Shown here: positions 1-8,885 of the stretch, piece by piece
Position numbering within the stretch: position 1 is the stretch's first letter
Layout: the number at the start of each line of letters is the position of its first letter
NCBI GenBank assembly: GCA_022841825.1
Contig: JALHQT010000007.1
Location: forward strand, 1-64,000
Direction: 5' to 3'
Source of the DNA: Anaerolineae bacterium
GTDB lineage: Bacteria > Chloroflexota > Anaerolineae > Aggregatilineales > Phototrophicaceae
DNA length: 64,000 nt
Translations under genes and position numbers: made by a program
Notes under the pieces: generated by a model
Databases searched by the model: none
What the model saw: only the letters and a program-made list of their open reading frames with translations
Told to the model about the DNA's origin: nothing

Positions 1-15
1 GGTCTCCAGATCCAT
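1..15 (-). CDS. Start of a gene running off the left edge (possibly the ABC permease)
   Basis: An ATG on the minus strand at 13-15 is preceded by an AGAGGA ribosome binding site about 8 bases upstream, and only five codons (MDLET) remain in the window. It lies downstream of the sugar ABC ATPase on the same strand, where a permease would be expected, because neither a permease nor its N-terminus is otherwise present. The permease identity is inferred from position only. Confidence 0.3.
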
Positions 16-102
16 GCGTATCCTCTTTTCGGTTTGGCAACCTTGAGTCTACGCATTCTGGATACCTTCTTCTCCTCTTTCACTATCGGACAAGCCTTAA
101 AT

Positions 103-196
103 CCCTCTCCCGAACGGCGGGTACGCCTGGGAGAGGGACTTCAGACGAGACCTCTGGCTCCCCTCTCCCAGCGGTACTCCGCGTTTGGGAGAGGGG
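103..196. repeat. Two CCCTCTCCC/GGGAGAGGG hairpins
   Basis: Two adjacent inverted repeats pair CCCTCTCCC (103-111) with GGGAGAGGG (129-137), and CCCCTCTCCCA (160-170) with TGGGAGAGGGG (186-196), followed by GGGGGTGAGGG. Relatives occur at 17663-17731, 23597-23613 and 38046-38075. There is no U-tract, so this looks like a dispersed repeat and not a terminator. Confidence 0.75.
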
Positions 197-220
197 CTGG
201 GGGTGAGGGCGCATAACCGC

Positions 221-248
221 CTTTACTTTCCACTTTTAACTTTTGACT
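221..248. repeat. AGTTAAA-type heptamer array overlapping a gene end
   Basis: Read on the minus strand these bases are four consecutive 7-mers: AGTCAAA, AGTTAAA, AGTGGAA, AGTAAAG. The stop codon of the ABC ATPase (236-238) lies inside the array, so the last codons of that gene are made of repeat. The same heptamers form the hairpin at 3092-3166. Confidence 0.7.
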
Positions 249-1741
249 GCTGTTCCCCCCATGCTCGCGGCGACGAGGTTTTCGCGTGTGACCCCTGCGC
301 CGCGCAGTTCCGCCTCCAGGCTGCCATCATGGAAGACCAGCACGCGGTCGCACAAGCCGAGCAGTTCGTCGTCGTCGCTGCTGTAGAAGAGGATCGCCGT
401 GCCGCGCGCGCGGAGCTGCGCCAGCAGCGCATAAAATTCGCCCTTCGCGCCCACATCGACGCCCTTCGTCGGGTCGTTGAGCAGCAGCAGCTTTGGCGAA
501 CGCAGCAGCCACTTGCCGATGACGACCTTCTGCGCGTTGCCGCCGCTGAGTGAGGAGACCGGCGCGCCCAGCCCCGCCATGACGAGCCGCAGCTCGTCGG
601 CACTGCGCTGTGCATCCGCCTGCGCCTGCCGCATACGCAGCGGGAAGCCGAACTTCGCCCACGACGGAAGCTGCATATTCTCCAGGATCGAGCGGCTGAG
701 GAGCAGCCCTTCGCTGGCGCGGTCGCCGGGGACGAAAGCGCATTCGTGCGCCATCGCATCGCGTGGATGCCGGAAGTGGACGCGCTCGCCCGACAGCGTG
801 ATTGTCCCGCTCTTGATCGGCAGCGCGCCGAACAACGCCAGCAGCAGCTCGCTTTGCCCCTGCCCTTGCAAGCCGCCAATGCCCAGCAGCTCGCCGTCAT
901 ACAAATCAAAGCTCACGTCATGAAGCGGACCCGCGCTCAGGTTTGCCACGTTCAGGCGCACGCGCGCGTCGGCGGCGAGCGCAGGGCGCTCCTGCGCATG
1001 GGGAGCTGCCGCGCCTTCGATCATCAGCGTCACGAGTTCGCGCTCGTCCGTCTGGCTGATGCTGCGCGTGCCGACGCTGCGTCCGTTGCGCAATACCGTC
1101 GCGCGGTCGGCAATGCGGAAGATCTCTTCCATGCGGTGCGAGACGAAGACGACTGCCTTATCTTCCGCCTTCCACGTCCGCACCAGCTCGAACAGGCGCG
1201 TGACCTGCTGCGTATCCAGGCTGGCGGTTGCCTCGTCCAGGATGATCAGGCGCGGGTCAAACGAGAGCGCCTTGAGGATTTCGACGATCTGGCGTTCATC
1301 CAGCGGCAGGGCTTTGACGAGCGCATCGGGATGGAGCGAGGGGCGAAACGTCCCCTCAAACAACTTGAGGAGGTCGCGTGTGCGCGCCAGCATCGCCCGC
1401 CGATCCACCCGCCCGAAGGCGAGCGGCTCGTGGGTGAGCCAGATGTTGTCCATCACCGTCATGTCCGGGATCAGGCTGAGTTCCTGGTAGACAGCGGCGA
1501 TGCCTTGTTTGCGGGCGGCTTGCGGGGAATTGAGATGAACGGACTGCCCATCCAGGTGGAGCTGCCCCTCGTTGGGGGCAACCACACCTGTGATGATCTT
1601 GCTGAGGGTGCTTTTGCCGCTCCCATTTGCGCCGAGCAGTGCCACCACTTCGCCCGATTGAACGTCGAGGTTGCCATCTGCCAGCGCCACGACACCGCCG
1701 TATCGCTTGACGACATGCTGTGCCGAGAGAGAGATGCTCAT
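236..1741 (-). CDS. Sugar ABC transporter ATP-binding protein (RbsA/MglA type)
   Basis: A 501-residue protein with two fused ABC ATPase halves, which energises uptake of a monosaccharide through a membrane permease. The first half has Walker A GANGSGKST (37-45) and Walker B LIILDEATASLD. The second half has a signature LSGGNAQK (398-405) and NDPTKGVD, with the usual degenerate Walker A of this family (GLQGQGQSE). In the first half the ABC signature reads LPLDERQ instead of LSxGQ, which is unusual. An upstream in-frame ATG would add 44 basic residues without family resemblance, so the start at 1741 is preferred. It begins 4 bases after the binding-protein gene ends, so the two form one operon. 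Substrate cannot be told from the sequence. Confidence 0.93.
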   Translation of the reverse strand: MSISLSAQHVVKRYGGVVALADGNLDVQSGEVVALLGANGSGKSTLSKIITGVVAPNEGQLHLDGQSVHLNSPQAARKQGIAAVYQELSLIPDMTVMDNIWLTHEPLAFGRVDRRAMLARTRDLLKLFEGTFRPSLHPDALVKALPLDERQIVEILKALSFDPRLIILDEATASLDTQQVTRLFELVRTWKAEDKAVVFVSHRMEEIFRIADRATVLRNGRSVGTRSISQTDERELVTLMIEGAAAPHAQERPALAADARVRLNVANLSAGPLHDVSFDLYDGELLGIGGLQGQGQSELLLALFGALPIKSGTITLSGERVHFRHPRDAMAHECAFVPGDRASEGLLLSRSILENMQLPSWAKFGFPLRMRQAQADAQRSADELRLVMAGLGAPVSSLSGGNAQKVVIGKWLLRSPKLLLLNDPTKGVDVGAKGEFYALLAQLRARGTAILFYSSDDDELLGLCDRVLVFHDGSLEAELRGAGVTRENLVAASMGGTAVKS

Positions 1742-1745
1742 CGAG

Positions 1746-2930
1746 CTACTCCGACATTTCCGAGGTCGGCGGCACCAGTTCTGCCTGAAGTTCACCCAGA
1801 GTCGCCAGTCCTTCTTCGTCCAGCACCTGCCAACCGGGAAGGACGGTTGCCACGTCGAGCAGCGGCGTGCCATCGACGAAGAACGAGGCGGCGGTCGGCT
1901 GATCGATCAGACCGTCGAGCGTGTAGGACTCCGGCGCTTCACTGTAGAGCGCATAGAAGTCCGCGAAGTTCTCGGCGGTGATGGCGTAGGGGATCGGCAC
2001 GTAGAAGGTGTTGCCGAACGGACCGCTGAACTGGCTTTCATCGACCGTGCCGCCGCGCAGGATGGTCATCGCGACGCGCAGGCCGCTGCCGCCGACACCC
2101 GGCGGGTTGACGACGCCGATGGTCTGGAAGTCGGGGTTCTCCGCCAGCGTTTCGTTCCACATCTGCAGGAAGCCAGCGCGCGCTTCGCCGGTCGTCAGCG
2201 GGGGATTGTCCAGGTCGGCGGTGTTGACGGCGGTCAGCACGCCCATCGCCATGCCGTCCTGCGTCCAAATCGCGTCAATGTCCGGGATCGATGCGAGCAG
2301 GTCACTGGCGACCTGCTGCCCCGTTGCCTGATCCCACATGCCGCTCTCGCGACCGACGACGGTGATGCCGGGGTACTCGGCGAGGATTTCTTCGACGCCA
2401 GCCATACGCGCTTCGTTGGCGGGGTGACCGACGAAACCTTCGATCAGGACGATGTTGCCTTCGCCGCCAAGCTGTTCCGCCAGCCAGCGCATGCTGATCT
2501 TCGCCCATTCCTTCTGGTCGATGGTGACGTTGATGACGCCTTCCGCGCCGATTTCCTGGTCAACGGCGATGACGACGACGCCTTCTTCGACCGCTTCTTC
2601 AAGCGCCGAATTCAGACCGCTCTGGTCACCGGGGTTGATGATGATGGCATCGACGCCGCGATTGAGCAGGTTCTGAATCTGCTGAATCTGTCCCTGCACA
2701 TCAGTGTCCGCGCTTTCGATCACGAGTTCCATCTCGCAGCCCGCTTCGACAAACTGGGCGGCGACCTCTTCGATGTTCGAGATCATCTGCGTGCGCCATT
2801 CACTGCCGACGAAGCTGTTCGACACGCCGATGGTGTAGGAGCCGCAGTCTTCGATCTGCGCATAGGCAGTGAATGCAAAGGGAAGCAGCAGGACGACGAG
2901 GAGCAGCCACAGTACTTTTTGATTTCGCAT
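1746..2930 (-). CDS. Sugar ABC transporter substrate-binding protein
   Basis: A 394-residue secreted periplasmic-binding protein of the ribose/galactose type (Peripla_BP_4-like). It starts with MRNQK and a hydrophobic stretch ending AYAQ, a Sec signal peptide. The body shows the fold's hallmarks: YTIGVSNSFVGSEWRTQM at the start of lobe 1, GVDAIIINPGDQS, and GVVVIAVDQEIG. The start at 2930 follows an AGAGGTG ribosome binding site; the upstream alternative has no such site. It is the first gene of the operon with the ATPase and faces the divergent GntR-family regulator, which probably controls it. No lipobox Cys is seen. Confidence 0.92.
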   Translation of the reverse strand: MRNQKVLWLLLVVLLLPFAFTAYAQIEDCGSYTIGVSNSFVGSEWRTQMISNIEEVAAQFVEAGCEMELVIESADTDVQGQIQQIQNLLNRGVDAIIINPGDQSGLNSALEEAVEEGVVVIAVDQEIGAEGVINVTIDQKEWAKISMRWLAEQLGGEGNIVLIEGFVGHPANEARMAGVEEILAEYPGITVVGRESGMWDQATGQQVASDLLASIPDIDAIWTQDGMAMGVLTAVNTADLDNPPLTTGEARAGFLQMWNETLAENPDFQTIGVVNPPGVGGSGLRVAMTILRGGTVDESQFSGPFGNTFYVPIPYAITAENFADFYALYSEAPESYTLDGLIDQPTAASFFVDGTPLLDVATVLPGWQVLDEEGLATLGELQAELVPPTSEMSE

Positions 2931-2996
2931 CGAGACACCTCTTTTGATAACAATGACCAGCATATCCGCACAGGATGCTTGCAGGCGCTAATTTCG

Positions 2997-3010
2997 AGTA
3001 TACTTGTACT
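2997..3010. promoter_or_regulatory. Candidate GntR operator overlapping a -10 element
   Basis: AGTATACTTGTACT is an imperfect inverted repeat resembling GT-N-TA-N-AC sites bound by HutC-subfamily GntR regulators. On the minus strand it contains a perfect TATACT hexamer, about 70 bases upstream of the binding-protein ATG. A regulator bound here would block that promoter. No good -35 was found, so this is inferred from sequence and position. Confidence 0.35.
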
Positions 3011-3091
3011 GGCGCAGCATGATCATCCGAATGTACGGATATTTCATCATGGATTATAGCCAGCGCCAAAATCCGAGTCAAATGACTTGGA

Positions 3092-3166
3092 AGTTAAAAG
3101 CTGAAAGTTAAAAGTGATCTCGCGATGCGTACCCACTTCTTTTCTTTCCACTTTTGACTTTTAACT
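3092..3166. repeat. AGTTAAA-type heptamer hairpin
   Basis: The left arm (3092-3112) is AGTTAAA, AGCTGAA, AGTTAAA. The right arm (3146-3166) reads on the minus strand as AGTTAAA, AGTCAAA, AGTGGAA. The arms can pair over about 20 bases around a 33-base loop. It lies in the divergent region between the sugar transporter operon and the GntR gene, just before the regulator. Confidence 0.75.
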
Positions 3167-3203
3167 ATTTACATGTTTCTCAAATCACCTGTTGAGTGCC
3201 CTT

Positions 3204-3971
3204 ATGTCCGCTCGCCCAGTCAAACCAAACAGCCTTCCGATTACCCCGGTCGATTCATCCAGCCCGGTGCCGCTCTACCACCAGGTCGAAGTCGATCTGC
3301 AAACCATCATTCGCTCTGGCGTGCTTGCGCCCAACGATGTCCTGCCGCCGGAAACCGATTTGTGCAAGCTGTACGGCGTTGGCAGGCAGACGGTGCGGAT
3401 GGCGCTCTCACGACTTGTCACTCACGGGATGATTGCGCGGCAGGCGGGACGCGGCACCTTCATCCTGCCGCTGCCTGACCGCGCCAACTTCTATCTCGAC
3501 CGCAGCTTCACGCGGCAGATGTCCGAGATGGGGATGGCAACACGCTCGGATGTGTTGCAGACGACCAGCGGGGTGATCGGGGTGAATGCGCCGCGCGCGC
3601 TGCGTGACCGTCAGGGTGCGCCATACTTCCAGCTTGTGCGGCTGCGTTACGGCGATGATCTGCCGATTGGGCTGCACACGACGACCATCCTGGCGGAGCG
3701 CTGCCCCGGTCTTGAGCGTTACGACTTCGCCCGCGAGTCGTTGTACGACATCCTTTCGCGCGATTACCAGCTTGTCATCGCGGAAATCGCCCACACGATC
3801 ACGGCGGTGACGGCAGATAACAAGCAGGCAGACCTGCTGCACGTTCACATCGGCGACCCGCTGCTGCAGGTGAACACGACGGCTTATCTCGACGATCAGG
3901 AAGTGATCGAATTCACGATTGCCTACTACCGCGCCGACAAGTACGAGTACAGCACGACGCATGTGTATTGA
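3204..3971 (+). CDS. GntR-family transcriptional regulator (HutC/UTRA type)
   Basis: A 255-residue regulator. The N-terminal winged helix spans about residues 15-80, with VPLYHQVEVDLQTII, LPPETDLCKLYGVGRQTVR and GMIARQAGRGTFI matching the GntR signature. The C-terminal part (about 95-245) looks like a UTRA ligand-binding domain, with FQLVRLRYGDDLPI and a closing EFTIAYYRADKYEY. It is divergent from the sugar ABC operon, so it is probably the local repressor of sugar uptake, with a sugar phosphate as effector. The start is uncertain: TTG at 3192 adds four residues and neither start has a clear ribosome binding site. Confidence 0.88.
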   Translation: MSARPVKPNSLPITPVDSSSPVPLYHQVEVDLQTIIRSGVLAPNDVLPPETDLCKLYGVGRQTVRMALSRLVTHGMIARQAGRGTFILPLPDRANFYLDRSFTRQMSEMGMATRSDVLQTTSGVIGVNAPRALRDRQGAPYFQLVRLRYGDDLPIGLHTTTILAERCPGLERYDFARESLYDILSRDYQLVIAEIAHTITAVTADNKQADLLHVHIGDPLLQVNTTAYLDDQEVIEFTIAYYRADKYEYSTTHVY

Positions 3972-3973
3972 GA

Positions 3974-3994
3974 AGTGACGAGTGACGAGTGATG
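3974..3994 (+). repeat. AGTGACG heptamer array
   Basis: Three consecutive 7-mers, AGTGACG, AGTGACG, AGTGATG, start immediately after the stop codon of the GntR gene. No opposing arm was found nearby, so it may be half of a hairpin element. Confidence 0.6.
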
Positions 3995-4023
3995 AGGGCA
4001 TAAGGTCATCAGGGAGTTGGTAG

Positions 4024-4045
4024 GGGCAGACCCATGTGTCTGCCC
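4024..4045. repeat. GGGCAGAC/GTCTGCCC dispersed palindrome
   Basis: GGGCAGAC (4024-4031) and GTCTGCCC (4038-4045) form an 8-bp stem with loop CCATGT, preceded by TAG. Near-identical copies lie at 6715-6736, 57248-57269 and 57279-57300, all intergenic. Confidence 0.75.
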
Positions 4046-4149
4046 GTGTAGGCGTTATCGTCTCCCCCAAAAGACGGATGACGTAAGATCGATTTTCGAC
4101 GATGCTTCTGTATATTGTGCAGAAATTCACAAATCCTAGAGGCATCACC

Positions 4150-5493
4150 GTGACACTCTCAACCCAGGATAACTCGGAAAGTCATCCCTCACGCCCGCGC
4201 GTGATCATCATCGGCGCGGGCTTCGGCGGATTGTACGCCGCGCGCACCCTGCGCAATACGAATGCCGATGTGCTGCTGATCGACCGCCACAACTATCACA
4301 CCTTTACGCCGCTGCTCTACCAGGTGGCGACCAGCGGCTTGGAACCTGAACAGATCGCCTATCCCGTACGCGGCATCTTCCACGACTCGCCGAATATCCA
4401 GTTCCTGCTCGGCAGCGTGACCGAGATCGATACGCACAACCGCCGCGTCTTCGTCGAGGCGGAAGACGGCGTGCGTGAAGAATCGTATGATGCGCTGATC
4501 GTCGCGGGCGGCAGCGTGACCAATACGTTCGGCAATGCCGACCTGGAACGCCACGCCTTCGGGCTAAAAGACCTCGACGATGCCGTCGGCTTGCGCCATC
4601 ACATCCTGCGTCTGTTCGAGCGCGCCGCCTGGGAAGAAGACCGCGCGCTGCGCCAGGCGCTGCTCACCATCGTGGTCGTCGGTGGCGGTCCGACCGGGCT
4701 GGAGACGGCGGGCGCGATGCTCGAACTCTACCGGGATGTCCTGCGCAAGGATTATCACAGCCTAGGCGATGTGCAGGCGCGCGTCATCCTGGTCGAGGCG
4801 ACCGACCGTCTGCTCGCGCCCTACCCCAAAGGATTACAAGCCTCGGCGCTCGAACAGCTCCAATCGCTGGGAGTCGAGGTCATGCTGGGCAGCGCGGTCG
4901 ATCAGGTCGCCGACGATCACATCACACTCAAGGATGGCACACTCATCCCCACTCATACGCTGATCTGGGCGGCGGGCGTCAAGGCGTCGCCGCTGGCGAC
5001 GATGCTGAATGTGCCGCTGGCGCGCGGCGGGCGCGTGCCCGTGCAGCCCTCGTTAGAAGTCGTCGGGCTGGACAATGTCTACGTGATTGGCGATATGGCG
5101 CATCTCGAAGACGCGCATGGACAGCCTTACCCGATGCTTGCGCCGGTCGCGCAGCAGGGCGGCATCCTCGCTGCGCGCAACATCCTCCGCAAGTACGCGG
5201 GACAGGCGCAGCAGCATTTCCGCTACAACGACCGGGGCACGATGGCGACGATTGGGCGCGACCGCGCGGTCGCCTGGGTCTTCAACCGCATCCCGCTGAC
5301 GGGCTTCCTCGCCTGGGCAGCATGGCTGGGGCTGCACCTCATCACGCTGATCGGCGTGCGCAACCGCCTGGGCGTGTTCCTGAACTGGGCATGGAACTAT
5401 CTGACGTATGACCGCAGCGTGCGCGTCATCCTGGGACGCGAGACCGTGCCAGCGCGTGAACGCGCCTTGGAGCGCGAGACAACCGAGGTGTGA
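4150..5493 (+). CDS. ndh: Type II NADH:quinone oxidoreductase (NDH-2-like)
   Basis: An FAD-dependent pyridine-nucleotide oxidoreductase of about 447 residues. It probably passes electrons from NADH to membrane quinone without pumping protons. The FAD-binding Rossmann motif IIIGAGFGGLYAARTL is at the N-terminus, the NADH-binding motif VVVGGGPTGLETAGAM in the middle, and the second FAD motif YVIGDMAHLED near residue 315. The C-terminal GFLAWAAWLGLHLITLIG is typical of the amphipathic membrane-anchoring end of NDH-2. The GTG start at 4150 has an AGAGG site 7 bases upstream; an ATG at 4102 would add 16 residues. The gene stands alone. Confidence 0.92.
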   Translation: MTLSTQDNSESHPSRPRVIIIGAGFGGLYAARTLRNTNADVLLIDRHNYHTFTPLLYQVATSGLEPEQIAYPVRGIFHDSPNIQFLLGSVTEIDTHNRRVFVEAEDGVREESYDALIVAGGSVTNTFGNADLERHAFGLKDLDDAVGLRHHILRLFERAAWEEDRALRQALLTIVVVGGGPTGLETAGAMLELYRDVLRKDYHSLGDVQARVILVEATDRLLAPYPKGLQASALEQLQSLGVEVMLGSAVDQVADDHITLKDGTLIPTHTLIWAAGVKASPLATMLNVPLARGGRVPVQPSLEVVGLDNVYVIGDMAHLEDAHGQPYPMLAPVAQQGGILAARNILRKYAGQAQQHFRYNDRGTMATIGRDRAVAWVFNRIPLTGFLAWAAWLGLHLITLIGVRNRLGVFLNWAWNYLTYDRSVRVILGRETVPARERALERETTEV

Positions 5494-5665
5494 CCTGCCG
5501 CTCAGGTAAAATGTGTGTCATTGCTCATGAATTGCGCAAATCCTTAACGCAATATCCAGCCAACGCTCCCTAGACTCGTGTATAGAAGTGACCTCTTGCG
5601 CTGCCAGTGTGATGCTGGCAGCGCGCAGCCATTTTCTGTCATGGTTCCAACATAAGGAGCAGGCA

Positions 5666-6625
5666 ATGTCGATTATTCCTTCAACGCTTTCGTTTACCCG
5701 CCTCATTCGCCTCGTCATCATTTCTGCCCTCCTCGTCGTGGTCGCCGCCTGCCAGAGCGCGGTCGCGCCGACGCCCACACCGCTGCCCACCAGCACGCCG
5801 GAGCCGACGCGCACGATCGGCATTTCCATCTCGCGCCTCGCCAATCCCTTCTTCGTCTCGCTGCGTGATGGCGCTGCCGAAGCCGCCGAGCGCCTGGGAG
5901 TCGAGATCGTCGTCGAAGATGCGAATGACGATGCCGAGGCACAGGCAGCACAGGTGCAGGCGCTGATCGACCAGGGTGTCGCCGCGCTGCTCATCAATCC
6001 AGTCGATGCGGATGCGATTGTCGCCTCCATCGAAGCGGCGAACGCAGCGGGCATCCCCGTGTTCACGATTGACCGCAGTGCTGCGGGCGGCGAAGTCGTC
6101 GCGCATATCGCCTCGGACAACCTGGCGGGCGGCGAGATGGCGGGCAACTACCTGGCGGAGACGCTCAACGAAACCGGCAATGTCGTCGAGCTGCGTGGCA
6201 TCGAAGGCACGTCCGCGGCGCAGGATCGCGGCGCGGGTTTCAACCAGGCGATGGCGGATTACCCGAACATGACGGTGATTGTCAGCGAGACCGCCAACTT
6301 CAGCCTCGAAGAGGGCGAGACGGTCTTCGCCGCCATTCTGGAAGCGAATGCCGACATTGATGGCGTCTTTGCGCACAACGACGACATGATCCTGGGTGCC
6401 GTCGAAGCGGCGCGCGCCGCCGGACGCCTGGAAGACATCCAGTTCGTCGGTTTCGACGCGGTGGATGCGGCAGTGGATGCCGTCGAAGCGGGTGACCTGC
6501 TGGCGACGGTCGCGCAGCAGCCCGCCGAGATGGGGCGCCTGGGTATCGAGACGGCGGTCAAGGTCCTCAACGGCGAGACGGTCGCCGAAAGCATCCCGGT
6601 CGATCTGGCGCTGATTACGCGGTAA
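5666..6625 (+). CDS. Sugar-binding lipoprotein (orphan, next to sensor kinase)
   Basis: A 319-residue periplasmic-binding protein. The signal peptide ends in a lipobox (VVVAACQS), followed by a Pro/Thr-rich linker, so the mature protein is probably lipid-anchored outside. The binding fold starts at TIGISISRLANPFFVSLRDG and shows GVAALLINPVDADAI and a late QFVGFDAVDAAVDAV, as in ribose/galactose-type proteins. The start at 5666 follows AGGAG; an earlier in-frame ATG lacks one. No permease or ATPase is adjacent. The next gene on this strand is a membrane sensor kinase, so the protein may act as a signal receptor and not in transport. That role is inferred from context. Confidence 0.9.
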   Translation: MSIIPSTLSFTRLIRLVIISALLVVVAACQSAVAPTPTPLPTSTPEPTRTIGISISRLANPFFVSLRDGAAEAAERLGVEIVVEDANDDAEAQAAQVQALIDQGVAALLINPVDADAIVASIEAANAAGIPVFTIDRSAAGGEVVAHIASDNLAGGEMAGNYLAETLNETGNVVELRGIEGTSAAQDRGAGFNQAMADYPNMTVIVSETANFSLEEGETVFAAILEANADIDGVFAHNDDMILGAVEAARAAGRLEDIQFVGFDAVDAAVDAVEAGDLLATVAQQPAEMGRLGIETAVKVLNGETVAESIPVDLALITR

Positions 6626-6639
6626 ATAGGGTGTCCGTA

Positions 6640-6840
6640 GGGACGATGCGGTGTCATCGCCAGGGTACGGGCGCACACACGGGCGCGCCCCTACGACCGC
6701 GATGATTCTTGTAGGGGCAGACCTGTGTGTCTGCCCATGCGGGGCGCAACGGGATCGCCGGGCGATGACGCGGCATCCGAGCACACACGGGTGCGCCCCT
6801 ACAAACCCAAATGCGCGTAGGGACGAGGCGTGCCTCGTCC
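6640..6840. repeat. Cluster of short dispersed palindromes
   Basis: The gap before the sensor kinase is filled with short inverted repeats. One is GGGCAGAC/GTCTGCCC (6715-6722 and 6729-6736), the same element as at 4024. It is flanked by pieces related to CACACGGGTGCGCCCCTAC and by TAGGGACGAGGCGTGCCTCGTCC. No coding frame was seen. This looks like nested insertion of several repeat families. Confidence 0.65.
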
Positions 6841-6872
6841 GCTTTGAATGAACGAGAATGAGGAGTCCCCCC

Positions 6873-8882
6873 ATGCGTTTGCCGAGCTTATCCGTCGCTC
6901 AACGTGTCACGCTGTCGTTCGCGCTCCTGATTGTGCTGGTGCTGATCGCCAGCGGATCGGGGCTTTTCTTCAACCAGGCGGTCGGCGATAACATCAATGC
7001 GACATCGGTGGCGCTCGACCAGATCACGCGCGCTGCCGCGCTGGAAAACGCCTGGTTCCAGGTGGTCGCCAGCACCGACTACATGCTGCTGACGCGCCAG
7101 ACCACGCTGATCGAGGGTCGTCTGGGTGATGAACTGGCGACATTCAACCGGCTCATGACCGAGTTGCAAGGGCAGGCGCTGGGCAGCTCGCCGGAGGTGA
7201 TCGTCGCGAACGACGCGCTCGGCGAAGACCTGGGACTCCTGGCGAACGAGCTGAACAACACCGTCGCCACGCTGTTCGCGCTGGCGCAGGATGGCAGTTG
7301 GACGCGCGCCCAATCCGAACGCGCCACAGAGCTGGCGTCGCTTCAGCGCCGCTTCAGCGAGACACTGACGCAGATGCGCGCCAATCTTCAGGGCGATGTC
7401 GAGGACTCGCTGGGAACCGCGCGCGGCATTCAGGATACGACCCGCAATGGGTTGGTCATCCTCTCGCTCCTGGCGCTGGTCGTCGGTATGGCAGCAGGCT
7501 ACCTGACCTCGCGCAGCATCATCCGCCCGGTATCCAGCCTGGCAGAGACCGCCCGTGCCATCCAGAACGGCGATTTCTCGCGCCGCGCGGAAGTCTCGCG
7601 GGCGCAGGAGCTGGGCGTCATGGCGGAAGCCTTCAATAACATGACCGACCAGCTCCGCCAGTCCATCGATACGCTGGAAGCGCGCGTCGAGCGGCGCACG
7701 GTTGACCTGGTCGAGGCGCGCAGGCAGGCGGAGGCGGCAAGTCAGGCGAAATCGACCTTCCTGTCCAACATGAGCCACGAACTGCGCACGCCGCTCAACC
7801 TCGTCATCGGCTACACCAGCGCCATGCTCGACATGCCGCAGATGTACGAGAATACCCGCCTGCCGGATGTCTTCCGCGACGACATCCGCCTGATTCAGGA
7901 CAACTCCAACCACCTGATCGGCTTGATCAACGACATCCTGGACCTCAGCAAAATCGAGGCGGGCAGGCTCGAACTCGAACCGGTCGCCGTTTCGTTGAAC
8001 GACATTTTCAAGGGCGTCATCGCCACCAGCATCGGTCTGGTGAAGGATAAGCCGGTGCATGTGCGCCCGGCATTCGCTGAGAACCTGCCGAAAGTCTGGG
8101 CAGACCCGCTGCGCACGCGCCAGATTCTGCTCAATCTGATGTCGAACGCCGTCAAGTTCACCGATACCGGCAGCGTCACGCTGTCCGCCCAGGTGGTGGG
8201 CGATAAGCTGCGGATCACGGTGTCTGACACGGGTGCCGGTATCCCGGAAAACTCGCTGGCTGTCATCTTCGACCGCTTTAAGCAGATCCAGAACAAGGCG
8301 TCGGTGCAGGGGACAGGCTTGGGGCTGGACATCAGCCAGCGCCTGGCACAGATGCATGGCGGCACCATCTCGGTCACCAGCACGCTGGGGCAGGGCAGCG
8401 CGTTCTCGTTCGAGCTGCCGCTGGCGACCGCCGCGCAGATCGACGCCAGCCCGGTCACGCTCAGCACGCGCGAAGGCAGCGTCCGCGTCCTGCAGCGCAC
8501 CAATTGGCAGACCGAGCAGCAGAAGACGATCATGATCATTGAAGACGACGCAGACGTCCGCGCATTCCTCCACACGACGCTGGAGGGCGCGGGTTATGTT
8601 GTGCTGGATGCGGGCACAGCCGAACAGGCAATTGATCTGGCGACGGTCATGGTGCCGCATCTGCTGATCGTCGCAGACCTGCCCGGCGCGTCCCCCGGCG
8701 GGGCAGTGGCGCTGCTGCGCCAGGAAGCGATGTTTGACAATGTGCCGATCATCGTCCTGGATGACGAGGATACCGATGCGCGCTGGTCGGATGCCACCCG
8801 CCTCTCGCGTTCCGTTGGCGCGGATGTGCTGCTCAAGACCACCCGTTCACGCTTGAATACGCCGCTGTTGGCAGGAGCCTAG
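6873..8882 (+). CDS. Hybrid sensor histidine kinase with HAMP and receiver-like domains
   Basis: A 669-residue membrane kinase. TM1 lies at about residues 13-34, followed by an extracytoplasmic region of about 160 residues, TM2 at about 195-215 and a HAMP domain. The HisKA domain carries SNMSHELRTPLNLV with phospho-acceptor His302. The ATPase domain shows N-box LLNLMSNAVKFT, G1 VSDTGAGI and G2 GTGLGLDI. The C-terminus is a receiver-like domain (EDD acidic pair, VADLPG around the usual Asp), but the conserved Lys-Pro is Lys-Thr, so it may be poorly phosphorylated. GAGGAG precedes the chosen ATG. Two receivers follow, and a sugar-binding lipoprotein precedes it. Confidence 0.92.
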   Translation: MRLPSLSVAQRVTLSFALLIVLVLIASGSGLFFNQAVGDNINATSVALDQITRAAALENAWFQVVASTDYMLLTRQTTLIEGRLGDELATFNRLMTELQGQALGSSPEVIVANDALGEDLGLLANELNNTVATLFALAQDGSWTRAQSERATELASLQRRFSETLTQMRANLQGDVEDSLGTARGIQDTTRNGLVILSLLALVVGMAAGYLTSRSIIRPVSSLAETARAIQNGDFSRRAEVSRAQELGVMAEAFNNMTDQLRQSIDTLEARVERRTVDLVEARRQAEAASQAKSTFLSNMSHELRTPLNLVIGYTSAMLDMPQMYENTRLPDVFRDDIRLIQDNSNHLIGLINDILDLSKIEAGRLELEPVAVSLNDIFKGVIATSIGLVKDKPVHVRPAFAENLPKVWADPLRTRQILLNLMSNAVKFTDTGSVTLSAQVVGDKLRITVSDTGAGIPENSLAVIFDRFKQIQNKASVQGTGLGLDISQRLAQMHGGTISVTSTLGQGSAFSFELPLATAAQIDASPVTLSTREGSVRVLQRTNWQTEQQKTIMIIEDDADVRAFLHTTLEGAGYVVLDAGTAEQAIDLATVMVPHLLIVADLPGASPGGAVALLRQEAMFDNVPIIVLDDEDTDARWSDATRLSRSVGADVLLKTTRSRLNTPLLAGA

Positions 8883-8885
8883 GAT

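Noticed and set aside
746-1981. Long plus-strand open frame opposite the ABC ATPase
   Set aside because: Shadow of the GC-rich minus-strand gene: Arg/Ala/His-rich with no domain, no ribosome binding site, and a convincing ATPase on the other strand.
6888-8660. 590-codon minus-strand frame
   Set aside because: Antisense to the sensor kinase, whose motifs are all intact. The frame is Arg/Gln/His-rich without any family pattern.
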